A stretch of 64,000 nucleotides of DNA, from positions 26,518 through 90,517 of the forward strand of contig JABCYW010000007.1 of NCBI GenBank assembly GCA_013289985.1, read 5' to 3'. The notes beneath the pieces are model-generated. The model saw nothing but the letters and a program-made list of their open reading frames with translations, did no database searches and was not told where the DNA came from. The stretch comes from Betaproteobacteria bacterium (GTDB lineage Bacteria; Pseudomonadota; Gammaproteobacteria; Burkholderiales; Burkholderiaceae_C). A program made the position numbers and the translations under genes. This document shows, piece after piece, positions 19,992 to 29,506 of the stretch; within the stretch, counting starts at the first letter, position 1; each line of letters starts with the position of its first letter.

Positions 19992-21224
19992 ATGGCCAAG
20001 GAATACAAGGATCTCGTCGTCGGACTGGACATCGGCACCGCCAAGGTGATGGCCGTCGTCGCCGAGATACTGCCCGGCGGCGAACTGCGGCTCGCCGGGC
20101 TGGGCGTCGCGCCCACGCATGGCCTGAAGCGCGGCGTGGTGGTCAACATCGACGCCACGGTGCAGTCCATCCAGCAGGCCTTGAAGGAGGCCGAGATGAT
20201 GGCCGACTGCAAGATCTCGCGCGTCTACACGGGCATCACCGGCAGCCACATCCGCGGCCAGAACTCCACGGGCATGGTGATCGTGCGCGACAACCGCGAG
20301 GTGACGCCCACCGACATGGCGCGCGTGGTGGAGACCGCCAAGGCCATCAACATCCCCAACGACCAGCGCGTGCTGCTGGTCGAGCCGCAGGAGTTCGTGA
20401 TCGACGGCCACGAGGTGAAGGAGCCGATCGGCATGAGCGGCAGCCGGCTCGAGGTGCGCGTGCACATCGTCACCGGCGCGCAGAGCGCCGCCGAGAACAT
20501 CGTCAAGTGCGTGCGCCGCTGCGGGCTCGAGGTCGACCAACTGGTGCTCAACCCGAGCGCGTCGAGCCAGGCCGTGCTGACGCAGGACGAGATGGACCTG
20601 GGCGTCGCGCTGGTGGACATCGGCGCGGGCACCACCGACGTGGCCATCTTCACCGGCGGCTCGGTGCGCCACACCGCGGTGATCCCGATCGCCGGCGACC
20701 TGATCACCAGCGACATCGCGATGGCGCTGCGCACGCCCACCAAGGACGCCGAGGAGATCAAGGTGGAGTACGGCGTGGCCAAGCAACTGCTGGCCGACGC
20801 CACCGAGCAGGTGGAGGTGCCGGGCCTGGGCGACCGCGCGCCGCGCATGCTCAGCCGCCAGGCGCTGGCCGGCGTGATCGAGCCGCGCGTCGAGGAGATC
20901 TTCTCGCTGGTGCACCAGGTGATCCGCGAGTCGGGCTGCGAGGAGCTGCTGTCCTCGGGCATCGTGCTCACCGGCGGCACCGCGGTGATGCCGGGCATGG
21001 TGGAACTCGGCGAGGACATCTTCCTCAAGCCCGTCCGCAAGGGTCTGCCGACCTATTCGGGCGCGCTGTTCGACATGGTCGCCAACCCGCGTTCGGCGAC
21101 CGTCATGGGTCTGCTCGAGGAAGCCCGCGTCGCGCACAGCCGGGGCCACAAGGCCGCGGCGCAGGCCGGCTCGATGCAGACCTTCTTCGGCAAGGCGCGG
21201 GACTGGTTCATGGGGAATTTCTGA
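19992..21224 (+). CDS. ftsA: Cell division protein FtsA
   Basis: An actin-fold protein that tethers FtsZ to the membrane and signals to FtsWI. It has 410 residues, a normal length. The ATPase motifs are VGLDIGTAKVMAVVAE at the start, VDIGAGTTDVAIFTGG in the middle and SSGIVLTGGTAVMPGMVELGE near the end. The C-terminus AGSMQTFFGKARDWFMGNF is the amphipathic membrane-targeting helix. An AGGAAAC Shine-Dalgarno sits before the ATG. It is separated from ftsZ by a 214-base gap with secondary structure, the only sizeable gap inside the dcw cluster. Confidence 0.98.
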   Translation: MAKEYKDLVVGLDIGTAKVMAVVAEILPGGELRLAGLGVAPTHGLKRGVVVNIDATVQSIQQALKEAEMMADCKISRVYTGITGSHIRGQNSTGMVIVRDNREVTPTDMARVVETAKAINIPNDQRVLLVEPQEFVIDGHEVKEPIGMSGSRLEVRVHIVTGAQSAAENIVKCVRRCGLEVDQLVLNPSASSQAVLTQDEMDLGVALVDIGAGTTDVAIFTGGSVRHTAVIPIAGDLITSDIAMALRTPTKDAEEIKVEYGVAKQLLADATEQVEVPGLGDRAPRMLSRQALAGVIEPRVEEIFSLVHQVIRESGCEELLSSGIVLTGGTAVMPGMVELGEDIFLKPVRKGLPTYSGALFDMVANPRSATVMGLLEEARVAHSRGHKAAAQAGSMQTFFGKARDWFMGNF

Positions 21225-21292
21225 TGATGACGAGAGACAGAAGAGGCGTCATCCGCATAAGACGCGACGCGCACGACGCGATCGAGTCGCAG

Positions 21293-21373
21293 GCAAGGAA
21301 ACGCCGGGCCGCCCCAAGTTTCCTTGCGCCCCCTCTGGGGGCCGGACGCGCGCAGCGCGACCTTGGGGGCGGC
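21293..21373. repeat. GC-rich stem-loop element in the ftsA-ftsZ gap
   Basis: Three structures follow one another. A perfect 10-bp inverted repeat GCAAGGAAAC / GTTTCCTTGC at 21293-21302 and 21318-21327 encloses a 15-base loop. A hairpin GCCCCC-TCT-GGGGGC lies at 21328-21342. A tail CGCGCGCAGCGCGACC then TTGGGGGCGGC runs to 21373. The second and third parts resemble the element near 51308-51362, which suggests a dispersed intergenic repeat. There is no T-run, so it is not a classical terminator, but it could act as an RNA stabiliser or attenuator ahead of ftsZ. Confidence 0.6.
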
Positions 21374-21438
21374 ATTCGGGATACGGGGTACGGGTTTTTG
21401 GCACAGGCAACTGCAACAGCATCTAGGAAGGAAAAATC

Positions 21439-22701
21439 ATGGCGATCGAGATGATTGAACCGTTTGATCAAGGCACGCAGATCAAGGTCATCGGCGTGGG
21501 CGGCGGCGGCGGCAACGCCGTCGAGCACATGCTCAACGAAGGCGTTCAAGGCGTTGAGTTCGTCTGCGCCAACACCGACGCCCAGGCGCTGAACCGCTCG
21601 GGCGCGACCCAGATCATCCAGCTGGGCGGCAAGGGCCTCGGCGCCGGCGGCAAGCCCGAGGTGGGCCGGGCCGCGGCCGAGGAGGCGGTCGAGGAGATCA
21701 AGGCCGCGATCGCCGGCTCCAACATGCTGTTCATCACCGCCGGCATGGGCGGCGGTACCGGCACCGGCGCCGCGCCCGTCATCGCGCGCGTGGCCAAGGA
21801 GATGGGCATCCTCACCGTGGGCGTGGTCACCAAGCCGTTCGAGTTCGAGGGCAACCGCCGCATGAAGTCGGCCGACGCCGGCGTGGCCGAACTGGAAGCC
21901 AACGTCGATTCGCTGATCGTGGTGCTCAACGAGAAGCTGCTGGAGGTGCTGGGCGACGACGTCACCCAGGACCAGGCCTTCGCGTACGCCAACGACGTGC
22001 TGAAGAACGCCGTGGGCGGCATCTCGGACATCATCCACATCCCGGGCCTCGTGAACGTCGACTTCGAGGACGTGAAGACGGTGATGAGCGAGCCCGGCAA
22101 GGCGATGATGGGCACCGCCATCGCCACCGGCCCGGATCGCGCCACCAAGGCCGCCGACGCGGCCGTGGCCTGCCCGCTGCTGGAAGGCATCGACCTGTCC
22201 GGTGCCAAGGGCGTGCTGGTGCTGATCGCGGCCTCGCGCTCCACGTTCAAGCTGTCGGAAAGCAAGCTGGCGATGAACACCATCCGCCGCTATGCCGCCG
22301 AGGAAGCGCACGTGATCTTCGGCACCGCCTACGACGAGAGCCTGGGCGACCAGCTGCGCGTCACGGTGATCGCCACGGGCCTGTCGCAGTCGCGCCGCGC
22401 CCAGGCGCCGCTGACGGTGATCCAGACCACGCAGGCGCTGCGCACCGGCACCGACAACCTGCCCGTGATGAACGCGCAGATGCCGCACACGATGGCCAAC
22501 GCGCCGCTGATGGGCAGCGCGCACGCGCAGGGCGGCATGCCGTCCGCGCCGGCGATGCCCACCAACCCGGACTACGGCCACCTGGGCACGCCCAGCGTCT
22601 GGCGCCATCGCCAGCACGCCGCGGCCAAGGTCGAGGCCCTGAGCTCGCACGGCATGGACGAGATCGAGATCCCGGCCTTCCTGCGCAAGCAGGCCGACTG
22701 A
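21439..22701 (+). CDS. ftsZ: Cell division GTPase FtsZ
   Basis: The bacterial tubulin homologue that forms the Z ring. It has 420 residues. The GTP-binding segments are IKVIGVGGGGGNAVEHM, the tubulin signature GGGTGTGAAPVIA and the T7 loop VNVDFEDVKTVM. After the globular core come a variable linker of about 60 residues (Met/Ala/Pro-rich, QMPHTMANAPLMGSAHAQGG) and the conserved C-terminal peptide DEIEIPAFLRKQAD, which binds FtsA, ZipA-like proteins and SlmA. The Shine-Dalgarno AGGAAGGA is at 21425-21432. The gap before it may carry its own promoter, but I cannot point to one. Confidence 0.99.
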   Translation: MAIEMIEPFDQGTQIKVIGVGGGGGNAVEHMLNEGVQGVEFVCANTDAQALNRSGATQIIQLGGKGLGAGGKPEVGRAAAEEAVEEIKAAIAGSNMLFITAGMGGGTGTGAAPVIARVAKEMGILTVGVVTKPFEFEGNRRMKSADAGVAELEANVDSLIVVLNEKLLEVLGDDVTQDQAFAYANDVLKNAVGGISDIIHIPGLVNVDFEDVKTVMSEPGKAMMGTAIATGPDRATKAADAAVACPLLEGIDLSGAKGVLVLIAASRSTFKLSESKLAMNTIRRYAAEEAHVIFGTAYDESLGDQLRVTVIATGLSQSRRAQAPLTVIQTTQALRTGTDNLPVMNAQMPHTMANAPLMGSAHAQGGMPSAPAMPTNPDYGHLGTPSVWRHRQHAAAKVEALSSHGMDEIEIPAFLRKQAD

Positions 22702-22730
22702 ACGACGACCCCCACGCTCCCGCCGGTTGC

Positions 22731-22770
22731 TGCCCCCGAGGGGGAGCGCGGTTCGGCTCGGGTGCGACCC
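22731..22770. repeat. GC-rich stem-loop element after ftsZ
   Basis: A CCCCCGAGGGGG palindrome at 22733-22744, followed by AGCGCGGTTCGGCTCGGGTGCGACC. The scheme (C-run, G-run, then an AGCGC..GCGACC tail) recalls the elements at 21328-21373 and 51308-51362. It lies within the 193-base gap between ftsZ and the DUF2167 gene, which otherwise holds nothing recognisable. Confidence 0.4.
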
Positions 22771-22894
22771 TCGCTTCCCTCTTCTTGGGTGGCCCTGCGG
22801 GCGGCTTGAACCGCGTGAGGGTGTCGGGTCTGCTCGCGGCGGCGCGCCGTGGGCGTGTTCGCGTGTCAAAGTCTGATTGATCGGGGAGGGCGCG

Positions 22895-23908
22895 ATGCGC
22901 AAGGTGCAGATGAGAGGGGTCGCGGGCGCGGCCGTGATGTTGCTCGCGATCGCGGGGGCCGCGCGGGCGGCGCCCGGCGACGAGGAGCGGCGCAAGGTCT
23001 GGGACGACGTCGGCCAGGCCGCGAAGAAGGGCCCGGTGGACGTGCCGCTGCTCGACGAGGCCGTGCTGCACGTGCCCGCGGGCGAGGTCTTCGTGCCGCA
23101 GCCGCAGGCCGATCGCCTGCTGAACCTGTTCGGCAATCCGGGCAGCAATCCCGAGATGCCCGGCCTGCTGCTGCCACGTGCGCCCAACGCGAACTGGTAC
23201 ATGCCCGTGCGCTTCCACAAGTCGGGCTACATCAAGGACGACGATGCGAAGACGTGGAACGCCGACGAGATGCTCAAGAGCCTGCGCGACGGCACCGAGG
23301 AGCAGAACCGCGAACGCGTGAAGGCCGGACAGCCGGCCGTGGACATCGTCGGCTGGTCCGAGTCGCCGCGCTACGACGCCGCCACGCAACGCCTCTCGTG
23401 GTCGCTCACCTCGCGTCCGGTGGGCGCCAAGGCCGAGGATCCGGTGGACGTCAACTACAACACGTACGCGCTGGGCCGCGACGGCTACTTCTCCATGAAC
23501 ATGGTGACGTCGCTGAAGGAGCTCGACGCGCTCAGGCCGGTGGCCGAGAAGCAGCTCGCCGCACTCGAGTTCAGGCCCGGCAAGCGCTACGCGGACTTCG
23601 ACTCGAAGAGTGATCAGGTGGCCGGCTACGGCCTCGCGTCGCTGGTGGTGGCCGACACCGGCTCGTCCCGGCCCGGCTTCGCGGCACAGGTGGGCGCAAT
23701 GCTCGCGCGGTACTACAAGCTGGGTGCCCTCTGCGCCGGCCTGTTCGTCGTCGTCGTGGTGGTGATGTCGATCCGGCGCAAGCGCCAGCCCGCGCCCGCC
23801 CGGCCCGTCTTCGCCAACACCGTCGCCGAGCCGTCGGTGGCCCACGCGGTGGATCTCGACGTCGGCGACGCCGGAACGACTCCCCCGCAATCGCCTCTCA
23901 GGCCCTGA
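22895..23908 (+). CDS. DUF2167 membrane-anchored envelope protein
   Basis: 337 residues from the ATG at 22895, chosen because GGGGAGGG lies just upstream; an ATG at 22877 is in frame but poorer. A signal peptide ends near AIAGAARAAPGDE. The domain matches DUF2167 (PF09935) by eye: WYMPVRFHKSGYIKDDDAKTWNADEMLKSL, VDIVGWSESPRYDAATQRLSWSL and VNYNTYALGRDGYFSMNMV. A single membrane helix near the C-terminus (LGALCAGLFVVVVVVMS) is followed by a positively charged cytoplasmic tail. The function of the family is unknown. The M50 protease gene starts 22 bases downstream on the same strand, so they are likely one operon. Confidence 0.85.
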   Translation: MRKVQMRGVAGAAVMLLAIAGAARAAPGDEERRKVWDDVGQAAKKGPVDVPLLDEAVLHVPAGEVFVPQPQADRLLNLFGNPGSNPEMPGLLLPRAPNANWYMPVRFHKSGYIKDDDAKTWNADEMLKSLRDGTEEQNRERVKAGQPAVDIVGWSESPRYDAATQRLSWSLTSRPVGAKAEDPVDVNYNTYALGRDGYFSMNMVTSLKELDALRPVAEKQLAALEFRPGKRYADFDSKSDQVAGYGLASLVVADTGSSRPGFAAQVGAMLARYYKLGALCAGLFVVVVVVMSIRRKRQPAPARPVFANTVAEPSVAHAVDLDVGDAGTTPPQSPLRP

Positions 23909-23930
23909 TTCCGTTTCCCCTGCAATCCCG

Positions 23931-24689
23931 ATGTTCGCCCGCCTCGCCCTCCTCGTCGTCGCCGCGCTGAAGTTCGGCAAGCTCAGCGGCACGCTGATCA
24001 CCATGCTGATCTCGATCGGCGCGTATGCCATGGTCTTCGGGTGGCGCTATGCGGTGGGCATCGTGGCGATGCTGTTCCTGCACGAGATGGGCCACTACAT
24101 CGCGGCGGTCCAGCGCGGCCTCAAGGTGCGCCTGCCGATGTTCATCCCGTTCGCCTTCGCCTGGGTGACGCTGGAGGAATCGCCGCACGACGCCGAGACC
24201 GAGGCCTACATCGGCCTGGCCGGCCCGCTGCTGGGCACGGTGGCGGCGATCGGCGCGTACTTCCTCGCGCGCAACTACGACACCACCTGGCTGCTGGCCG
24301 TGGCCTACACGGGCTTCTTCATCAACCTGATCAACCTGATCCCGCTGCCGCCGCTGGACGGCGGGCGCGTGACCACCATCCTGTCGCCGCGCATCTGGCT
24401 GCTGGGCGTTCCCATCATCGGCGTGCTGATGTGGTACCACTTCAGCGTGATCCTGCTGGTGATCGCGATCATGGCCGGGCCGCACGTGTTCGCGGCGCTG
24501 CGCTTCAATCCCGATGACCCGGCCGTCAAGCGCTACTACGACGCGGTGACGCCGCGCACGCGCTGGGAATACGGACTCCTGTACGTTGGCCTGATCGCCT
24601 TCCTGGGCTACATGACCAACGAGGTGGATCACCAGCTGCAGGGCATCCACCGCCCCGACGCCGAACAGACGCAGACCGACAGCGTCTGA
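23931..24689 (+). CDS. Site-2-protease-like M50 membrane metallopeptidase
   Basis: A 252-residue polytopic membrane protein of the M50 family, which cuts other proteins inside the membrane. The zinc site is complete: HEMGH at 51-55 in FLHEMGHYIAAVQRG, and PLDGG at 141-145 in IPLPPLDGGRV. It lacks the PDZ domains of RseP and resembles the compact stand-alone subclass. Six or so hydrophobic segments surround these motifs. It sits 22 bases after the DUF2167 gene, whose product has a single C-terminal membrane helix and could be a substrate or partner. That is inference from position only. Confidence 0.9.
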   Translation: MFARLALLVVAALKFGKLSGTLITMLISIGAYAMVFGWRYAVGIVAMLFLHEMGHYIAAVQRGLKVRLPMFIPFAFAWVTLEESPHDAETEAYIGLAGPLLGTVAAIGAYFLARNYDTTWLLAVAYTGFFINLINLIPLPPLDGGRVTTILSPRIWLLGVPIIGVLMWYHFSVILLVIAIMAGPHVFAALRFNPDDPAVKRYYDAVTPRTRWEYGLLYVGLIAFLGYMTNEVDHQLQGIHRPDAEQTQTDSV

Positions 24690-24703
24690 CATGCGGCTTG
24701 CCG

Positions 24704-24718
24704 GGCGGGCATCCCGCC
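24704..24718 (+). terminator. Hairpin after the M50 gene
   Basis: A perfect 6-bp GC stem GGCGGG-CAT-CCCGCC lies 15 bases after the M50 stop. No T-run follows, so it may be a weak terminator or 3' end stabiliser. The rest of the gap to 24874 shows nothing else I can name. Confidence 0.35.
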
Positions 24719-24874
24719 GACGGCGTCGCGGGGCGAGCGCCCGACAGGGTCTTTGAACCGCCGATCGAGTTCGCGGCATGACCGGAACGTGGGACCAGAC
24801 GGAAGCCAGGGGGCACGCGACAGCTCGACAGGCTTCGGCGCAAACCCACTTCCTCGATCAACCGGAGACAGACC

Positions 24875-26002
24875 ATGCAAAAGCGAGCGTTCTGGAATAC
24901 GACGGCGTCTGCACGCGCAACGGTGCTGGTGGCATTGCTCACGACGGCCTTCGCCGGCAATGCACTGGCCGATCGTGACGACAGGGACAGCGCCCTGCTG
25001 CCCGCACCCGTCATCGTGTCGTCGACGGTGCCTCTCAACGGGGATCTGAACCCCTACGGCGTCGTCTTCGTTCCCAGGGACTTCGCGCGATCGGGCGTGC
25101 TCAAGCCCGGCGACCTGCTGGTGTCCAATTTCAACAACAACCAGAACTTGCAGGGCACCGGCACGACGATCGTCAAGATCGTGCCCGGCGGGACGCCCCA
25201 GGTGTTCTTCGGCGGCCCCGCCGGACTGGGGCTGACGACCGGACTCGTCGTGTTGAAGAGCGGCTTCGTGATCGTCGGCAACATGCCGAGTGCCGACGGC
25301 ACCAGCGCGACCGTGCTGCCCGGCTCGATCCTGGTGCTGAACGCCCAGGGCGCGCGCGTGGCGGAGTGGACCAACGCGCAGAATCCCCTGGTGAACGGCC
25401 CCTGGGACATGGCCGTCCACGATGAAGGCGACCGCGCGCAGCTCTTCGTCTCGAACGTGCTTGGCGGCACGGTGGTGCGCTTCGATCTGGACATCCGCAA
25501 TGGCAGGCTGGCCATCGGGCGCGCGGTCCAGATCGCCTCGGGCTACATGCACCGCGGCGACCCCGCCGCGCTCGAGGTGGGGCCCACGGGCCTGGTCTAC
25601 GACGCCCGAAGAGATCGTCTCTATGTGGCGTCGACCGCGGACAACGCGATCTTCGCCATCGCGGACGCCGGCAAGTCCTCGGCGGACGCGGGCCGCGGCA
25701 CGGTGGTCTTCCAGGACAACGTGCATCTTCACGGGCCGCTGGGCCTGGCGCTGGGGCCGAACGGCCACCTCTTCGCGAGCAACAGCGACGTCGTCAATTC
25801 CGACCCGGCGCACCCGAGCGAGATCGTGGAGTTCACGACGAACGGCAGGTTCGTCGCCCAGCTTTCCGTCGACCCCGCTCAGGGCGGATCGTTCGGCCTC
25901 GGCTTTCTGCGGATGAGCGACGACGCCGTCCGTTTCGCCGCGGTCGACGACAACACGGCCACCATCATGGTGTGGACCTTGCCTTTCGAAGCAGGACACT
26001 GA
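24875..26002 (+). CDS. Secreted beta-propeller (NHL/SMP-30-like) protein
   Basis: 375 residues with a Sec signal peptide that ends near GNALA-DRDD. The mature part consists of repeats of the kind found in NHL and SMP-30 propellers: GDLLVSNFNNNQNLQG, GFVIVGNMPS, AQLFVSNVLGGTVVRFDL, GLVYDARRDRLYVASTADNAIFAI and GHLFASNSDVVNSD. No catalytic residues are evident, so a binding or structural role is as likely as lactonase activity. The start has a CGGAGAC Shine-Dalgarno. The base composition is a little lower in GC than its neighbours. I do not recognise a specific function. Confidence 0.8.
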   Translation: MQKRAFWNTTASARATVLVALLTTAFAGNALADRDDRDSALLPAPVIVSSTVPLNGDLNPYGVVFVPRDFARSGVLKPGDLLVSNFNNNQNLQGTGTTIVKIVPGGTPQVFFGGPAGLGLTTGLVVLKSGFVIVGNMPSADGTSATVLPGSILVLNAQGARVAEWTNAQNPLVNGPWDMAVHDEGDRAQLFVSNVLGGTVVRFDLDIRNGRLAIGRAVQIASGYMHRGDPAALEVGPTGLVYDARRDRLYVASTADNAIFAIADAGKSSADAGRGTVVFQDNVHLHGPLGLALGPNGHLFASNSDVVNSDPAHPSEIVEFTTNGRFVAQLSVDPAQGGSFGLGFLRMSDDAVRFAAVDDNTATIMVWTLPFEAGH

Positions 26003-26047
26003 CTGAACGGCATGGACTGACGGCCGCGTCGGGCCTACCATTGCGGC

Positions 26048-27445
26048 ATGCACAGGCTGGCCGCTCCCCTGTGCGCGCTGGCCCTGTGGCTTGCATCGCC
26101 AGCCAGCGCGCAGACACCTCCCGCCGCCGTCACCCCTGCCGGCGGGAATGGCGTGGTGTTGTTGAGCGTCGATGGCGCGATCAGCCCGGCCAGCGCCGAT
26201 TACGTCGAACGCGGGCTGCAACGGGCGGCCCGGCGCGGCGCGGGCGTGGTCGTGCTGCAGCTCGACACGCCAGGCGGCCTCGAAACGTCCATGCGCGCGA
26301 TCATCAAGGCGATCCTGGCGTCGACGGTGCCGGTGGTCACCTTCGTCGGCCCGTCCGGCGCGCGAGCCGCCAGCGCCGGCACGTTCATCCTCTACGCGAG
26401 CCATGTCGCCGCGATGGCGCCGGCGACCACGCTCGGCGCGGCGACGCCGGTCGTGATCGGCCTGGCGCCGGATCCGTCCCCGGCTCAACCGCCCCCGAAC
26501 GGCCAGGCCGCGGCCAGCGCCGCGGCCGCGCCGTCGCCGACCGCGCCGCGCGACGCACTGGAGGCCAAGCGAATCAGCGACGCCGCCGCTGGCATCCGCG
26601 CGCTGGCGCTGCTGCGCCACCGCAACGCCGAATGGGCGGAGCGCGCCGTGCGCGAGGCGGTGAGCCTGTCGTCCACGGAAGCCCTGTCGCAACATGTCGT
26701 CGACGTCGTGGCGAGCGACCTGCCAGACCTGTTGCGACAGCTCGATGGCCGCACGGTGCGGCTGGGCGACGGCCGCTCCGCGACGCTGGCGACGGCCGGC
26801 GCGAGCATCGAACGCTGGGATCCGGACTGGCGCGACCGCTTGCTGGCGGTTGTCGGCGACCCGAGCATCGCGATGCTGTTGCTGCTGGTCGGCTTCTACG
26901 GCCTGGTGTTCGAGTTCTCCGCCCCTGGCCTCGTGGCGCCCGGCGTGACGGGTGCCGTCTGCCTGGTGCTGGCCCTGTTCGGGATGCAGGCGCTGCCGCT
27001 CAGCGGCATCGGCGTCGCGCTGCTCCTGCTCGGGTTGGGATTCTTCGCCGCCGAGGCCTTCGTGCCCAGCCACGGTGCCCTGGGAGCCGGCGGGGTCGCG
27101 GCGTTCACCTTCGGCGCGCTGATGCTGGTCGACAGCGACGCGCCCGGCTTCGGCGTGTCGCGGCCGCTGATCGCCGCGCTGGCGCTGGTGTCGCTGGCGT
27201 TCGTGGGACTGCTGGCGACGCTCGCCGCGCGCCTGCGGGGGCGGCCGCCGGCCTGCGGCGCTTCGACGATGGTGGGCCTGGCAGGTGAAGTCCTCGAGGC
27301 CGACGGGCAGGACGCCTGGGCCGTCCTGCAGGGCGAACGCTGGCGGGTGCGCACCGAGCGCGCACTGCGGCCGGGCGAGCGCGTGCGCGTGTTGCGCGTC
27401 GACGGGCTGACGCTCGGCGTCGCGGTCGAGGGAGCCTCGCCATGA
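26048..27445 (+). CDS. NfeD-family membrane-bound serine protease (ClpP-like)
   Basis: 465 residues with a signal peptide (SPASAQ), a ClpP-like protease domain, four to five membrane helices and a C-terminal OB-fold NfeD domain ([28 protein letters not shown]). In the protease domain [16 protein letters not shown] with the likely nucleophile S109, [10 protein letters not shown], and K174 in [15 protein letters not shown] match the Ser-Lys dyad of the archaeal 1510-N protein. Family members process stomatin. The gene for a stomatin-like protein overlaps its stop codon, the standard nfeD-slipin pair found across bacteria, linked to membrane quality control. Confidence 0.92.
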   Translation: MHRLAAPLCALALWLASPASAQTPPAAVTPAGGNGVVLLSVDGAISPASADYVERGLQRAARRGAGVVVLQLDTPGGLETSMRAIIKAILASTVPVVTFVGPSGARAASAGTFILYASHVAAMAPATTLGAATPVVIGLAPDPSPAQPPPNGQAAASAAAAPSPTAPRDALEAKRISDAAAGIRALALLRHRNAEWAERAVREAVSLSSTEALSQHVVDVVASDLPDLLRQLDGRTVRLGDGRSATLATAGASIERWDPDWRDRLLAVVGDPSIAMLLLLVGFYGLVFEFSAPGLVAPGVTGAVCLVLALFGMQALPLSGIGVALLLLGLGFFAAEAFVPSHGALGAGGVAAFTFGALMLVDSDAPGFGVSRPLIAALALVSLAFVGLLATLAARLRGRPPACGASTMVGLAGEVLEADGQDAWAVLQGERWRVRTERALRPGERVRVLRVDGLTLGVAVEGASP

Positions 27446-28221
27446 TCGGAGCCTTCGGGTTCGCGTTGCTGCTGGTCCTCCTGCTGTTCGTGCTGACGGC
27501 ATCGCTGCGCGTGCTGCGCGAGTACGAGCGCGGCGTCGTCTTCATGCTCGGCCGCTTCCTGGCGGTCAAGGGCCCCGGCCTCGTGCTGCTGATTCCGGCG
27601 CTGCAGCAGATGGTGCGCGTGAGCCTGCGGCTGGTCGTGATGGACATCCCCAAGCAGGACGTCATCACGCGCGACAACGTCTCGGTCAAGGTCAATGCGG
27701 TGCTGTACTTCAAGGTCGTCGACGCGGAACGCGCCGTGATCCGCGTCGAGAATTTCCTGGTGGCCACCAGCCAGCTCGCGCAGACCACCTTGCGCGCGGT
27801 ACTCGGCAAGCACGATCTCGATGCCTTGCTCTCCGAACGCGACCGCCTCAACCTCGACGTGCAGAAGATCCTCGACTCCCAGACCGACGCCTGGGGCATC
27901 AAGGTCGCCAACGTCGAGATCAAGGACGTCGACATCGACTTGACGATGGTGCGTGCCATCGCGCGCCAGGCCGAGGCCGAGCGCGAGCGGCGCGCCAAGG
28001 TGATCCACGCCGAAGGCGAGCTGCAGGCCTCCACCAAGCTCAGCGAGGCCGCCGAGATCCTGGGGCGCCATCCGCAGGCGCTGCAGCTGCGCTACCTCGA
28101 GACGCTCACGGTCATCGCCGCGGACAAGAACTCGACCATCGTGTTCCCGCTGCCCCTGGACATCGTGGGGCCCCTGCTGGAGGCGGCAAGGGGGCGGAAC
28201 ACGGCGCCGCCGGCAGGCTGA
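27442..28221 (+). CDS. Slipin (stomatin/SPFH-domain protein)
   Basis: 259 residues: one N-terminal membrane hairpin helix, then the SPFH/Band 7 domain ([55 protein letters not shown]), then a helical oligomerisation segment rich in Glu/Arg ([20 protein letters not shown]). Slipins form large rings in lipid microdomains and are partners and substrates of NfeD proteases. The start overlaps the NfeD stop by ATGA, so the two are coupled. A GC-rich hairpin at 28227-28260 follows the gene. Confidence 0.95.
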   Translation: MIGAFGFALLLVLLLFVLTASLRVLREYERGVVFMLGRFLAVKGPGLVLLIPALQQMVRVSLRLVVMDIPKQDVITRDNVSVKVNAVLYFKVVDAERAVIRVENFLVATSQLAQTTLRAVLGKHDLDALLSERDRLNLDVQKILDSQTDAWGIKVANVEIKDVDIDLTMVRAIARQAEAERERRAKVIHAEGELQASTKLSEAAEILGRHPQALQLRYLETLTVIAADKNSTIVFPLPLDIVGPLLEAARGRNTAPPAG

Positions 28222-28295
28222 CGGGGGGCCCTCGCGGGCCGGCAATTCGTGCCGGGCCAAGCAAACTATCACCGGATCCGGGCCACCTTTACCGA

Positions 28296-29411
28296 GTGGC
28301 AACGCCCAAACGTGGGATAGTTCGCCATTCAAAGCTGTCAAGGCTGACCGTGTCCCAAGCCGAATGGCAAGCGTGCAAGAGCGATATCGTCGATCGATTC
28401 GCCACTCCCAGCAACCTGCGCGGTTCGCTGCAATTCCTCTCCGTCATCGCACCGATCGCCGGGCTCTGGTTCCTGATCCGGCAGACCTGGCTGGATTCCG
28501 CGTGGCTCGATGCGGCGGCCACCGCGGCCCTCAGCCTGTTCCTGCTGCGCGGCTTCGTGCTGATGCATGACTGCGGCCATCACAGCCTGTTCCGGAGCAA
28601 GTCGCTGAACCGCCTCGGCGGCTTCCTGCTGGGCGTGTTGTCCGGGCTGCCGCAGCAGGTGTGGGCGGAGAATCACCGCTACCACCACGTGACCAACGGC
28701 AACTGGGCGAAGTACCGCGGGCCGCTGAACGTGGCCAGCGTCGCCGACTACCAGGCCATGAGCGCGCGCGACCAGCGGCACTATCGATACACGCGCGACA
28801 TCCGCATCGCGCCCCTGGCGGGGTGTCTCTATTTCCTGGTCAATCCGCGCATCACCTGGCTGCGCGCCAGCATCCAGCGCCTGCGCCGTCGTCCTGCGGC
28901 CGGGCCCGGGACCGCGGCCGCTTCGCCGCTGCCCGCCGTCACCGCGGCGCACTATCGCCACATGCTCTGGAACAACCTGCTGCTGCTCGCGGCCTGGGGC
29001 GCGATGGCCTGGGCGGTCGGGCCGTTGCAGTTCCTCGTCTGCTACCTCGTGAGCGGATCGCTGGCCGGCGCCTACGGCATCGTGCTGTTCACGGTGCAGC
29101 ACAACTTCGAGCACTCCTACGCGAGCGCGGACGCGGGCTGGGATCGCGACGAGGCGGCATTGCACGGGACGAGCTTCCTCGTCCTGCCGCGCTGGCTGAA
29201 CTGGATCACCGCCGACGCGGCGTACCACCACGTGCACCACCTGTGCGCCAGCGTTCCCAACTACCGGCTCGCGGCCTGCCACAAGGAACACGAACAGCTG
29301 TTCTCGGGGGTGCGGCGCGTGGGGCTGTTCGAGATTCCCGGCGCGCTCAAGCACGTCTTGTGGGACATGTCGGCCCGCCGGCTGGTGTCGGTGGCCGAGA
29401 TCGCGCGCTGA
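28296..29411 (+). CDS. Membrane fatty acid desaturase
   Basis: 371 residues from the GTG at 28296; a GTG at 28350 (V in [10 protein letters not shown]) is a possible shorter start. It is an integral membrane di-iron enzyme with all three histidine boxes: HDCGHH at 91-96, HRYHH at 127-131 and HHVHH at 311-315. An extra histidine in VQHNFEHSY is also typical. Hydrophobic pairs separate the boxes. Such enzymes insert double bonds into acyl chains and tune membrane fluidity; hydroxylases and ketolases share the same boxes, so the exact reaction is open. It stands alone between the slipin and lpxC genes. Confidence 0.85.
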   Translation: MATPKRGIVRHSKLSRLTVSQAEWQACKSDIVDRFATPSNLRGSLQFLSVIAPIAGLWFLIRQTWLDSAWLDAAATAALSLFLLRGFVLMHDCGHHSLFRSKSLNRLGGFLLGVLSGLPQQVWAENHRYHHVTNGNWAKYRGPLNVASVADYQAMSARDQRHYRYTRDIRIAPLAGCLYFLVNPRITWLRASIQRLRRRPAAGPGTAAASPLPAVTAAHYRHMLWNNLLLLAAWGAMAWAVGPLQFLVCYLVSGSLAGAYGIVLFTVQHNFEHSYASADAGWDRDEAALHGTSFLVLPRWLNWITADAAYHHVHHLCASVPNYRLAACHKEHEQLFSGVRRVGLFEIPGALKHVLWDMSARRLVSVAEIAR

Positions 29412-29506
29412 GGAGTCTCCGGGCCATTGCTTTCCTTCATCGCCGCGATGGTCAAACAGTTTCCCCGGGCGCGGCAGGGGCGCGGCCCAGTCCCTACAAT
29501 CCGGGC

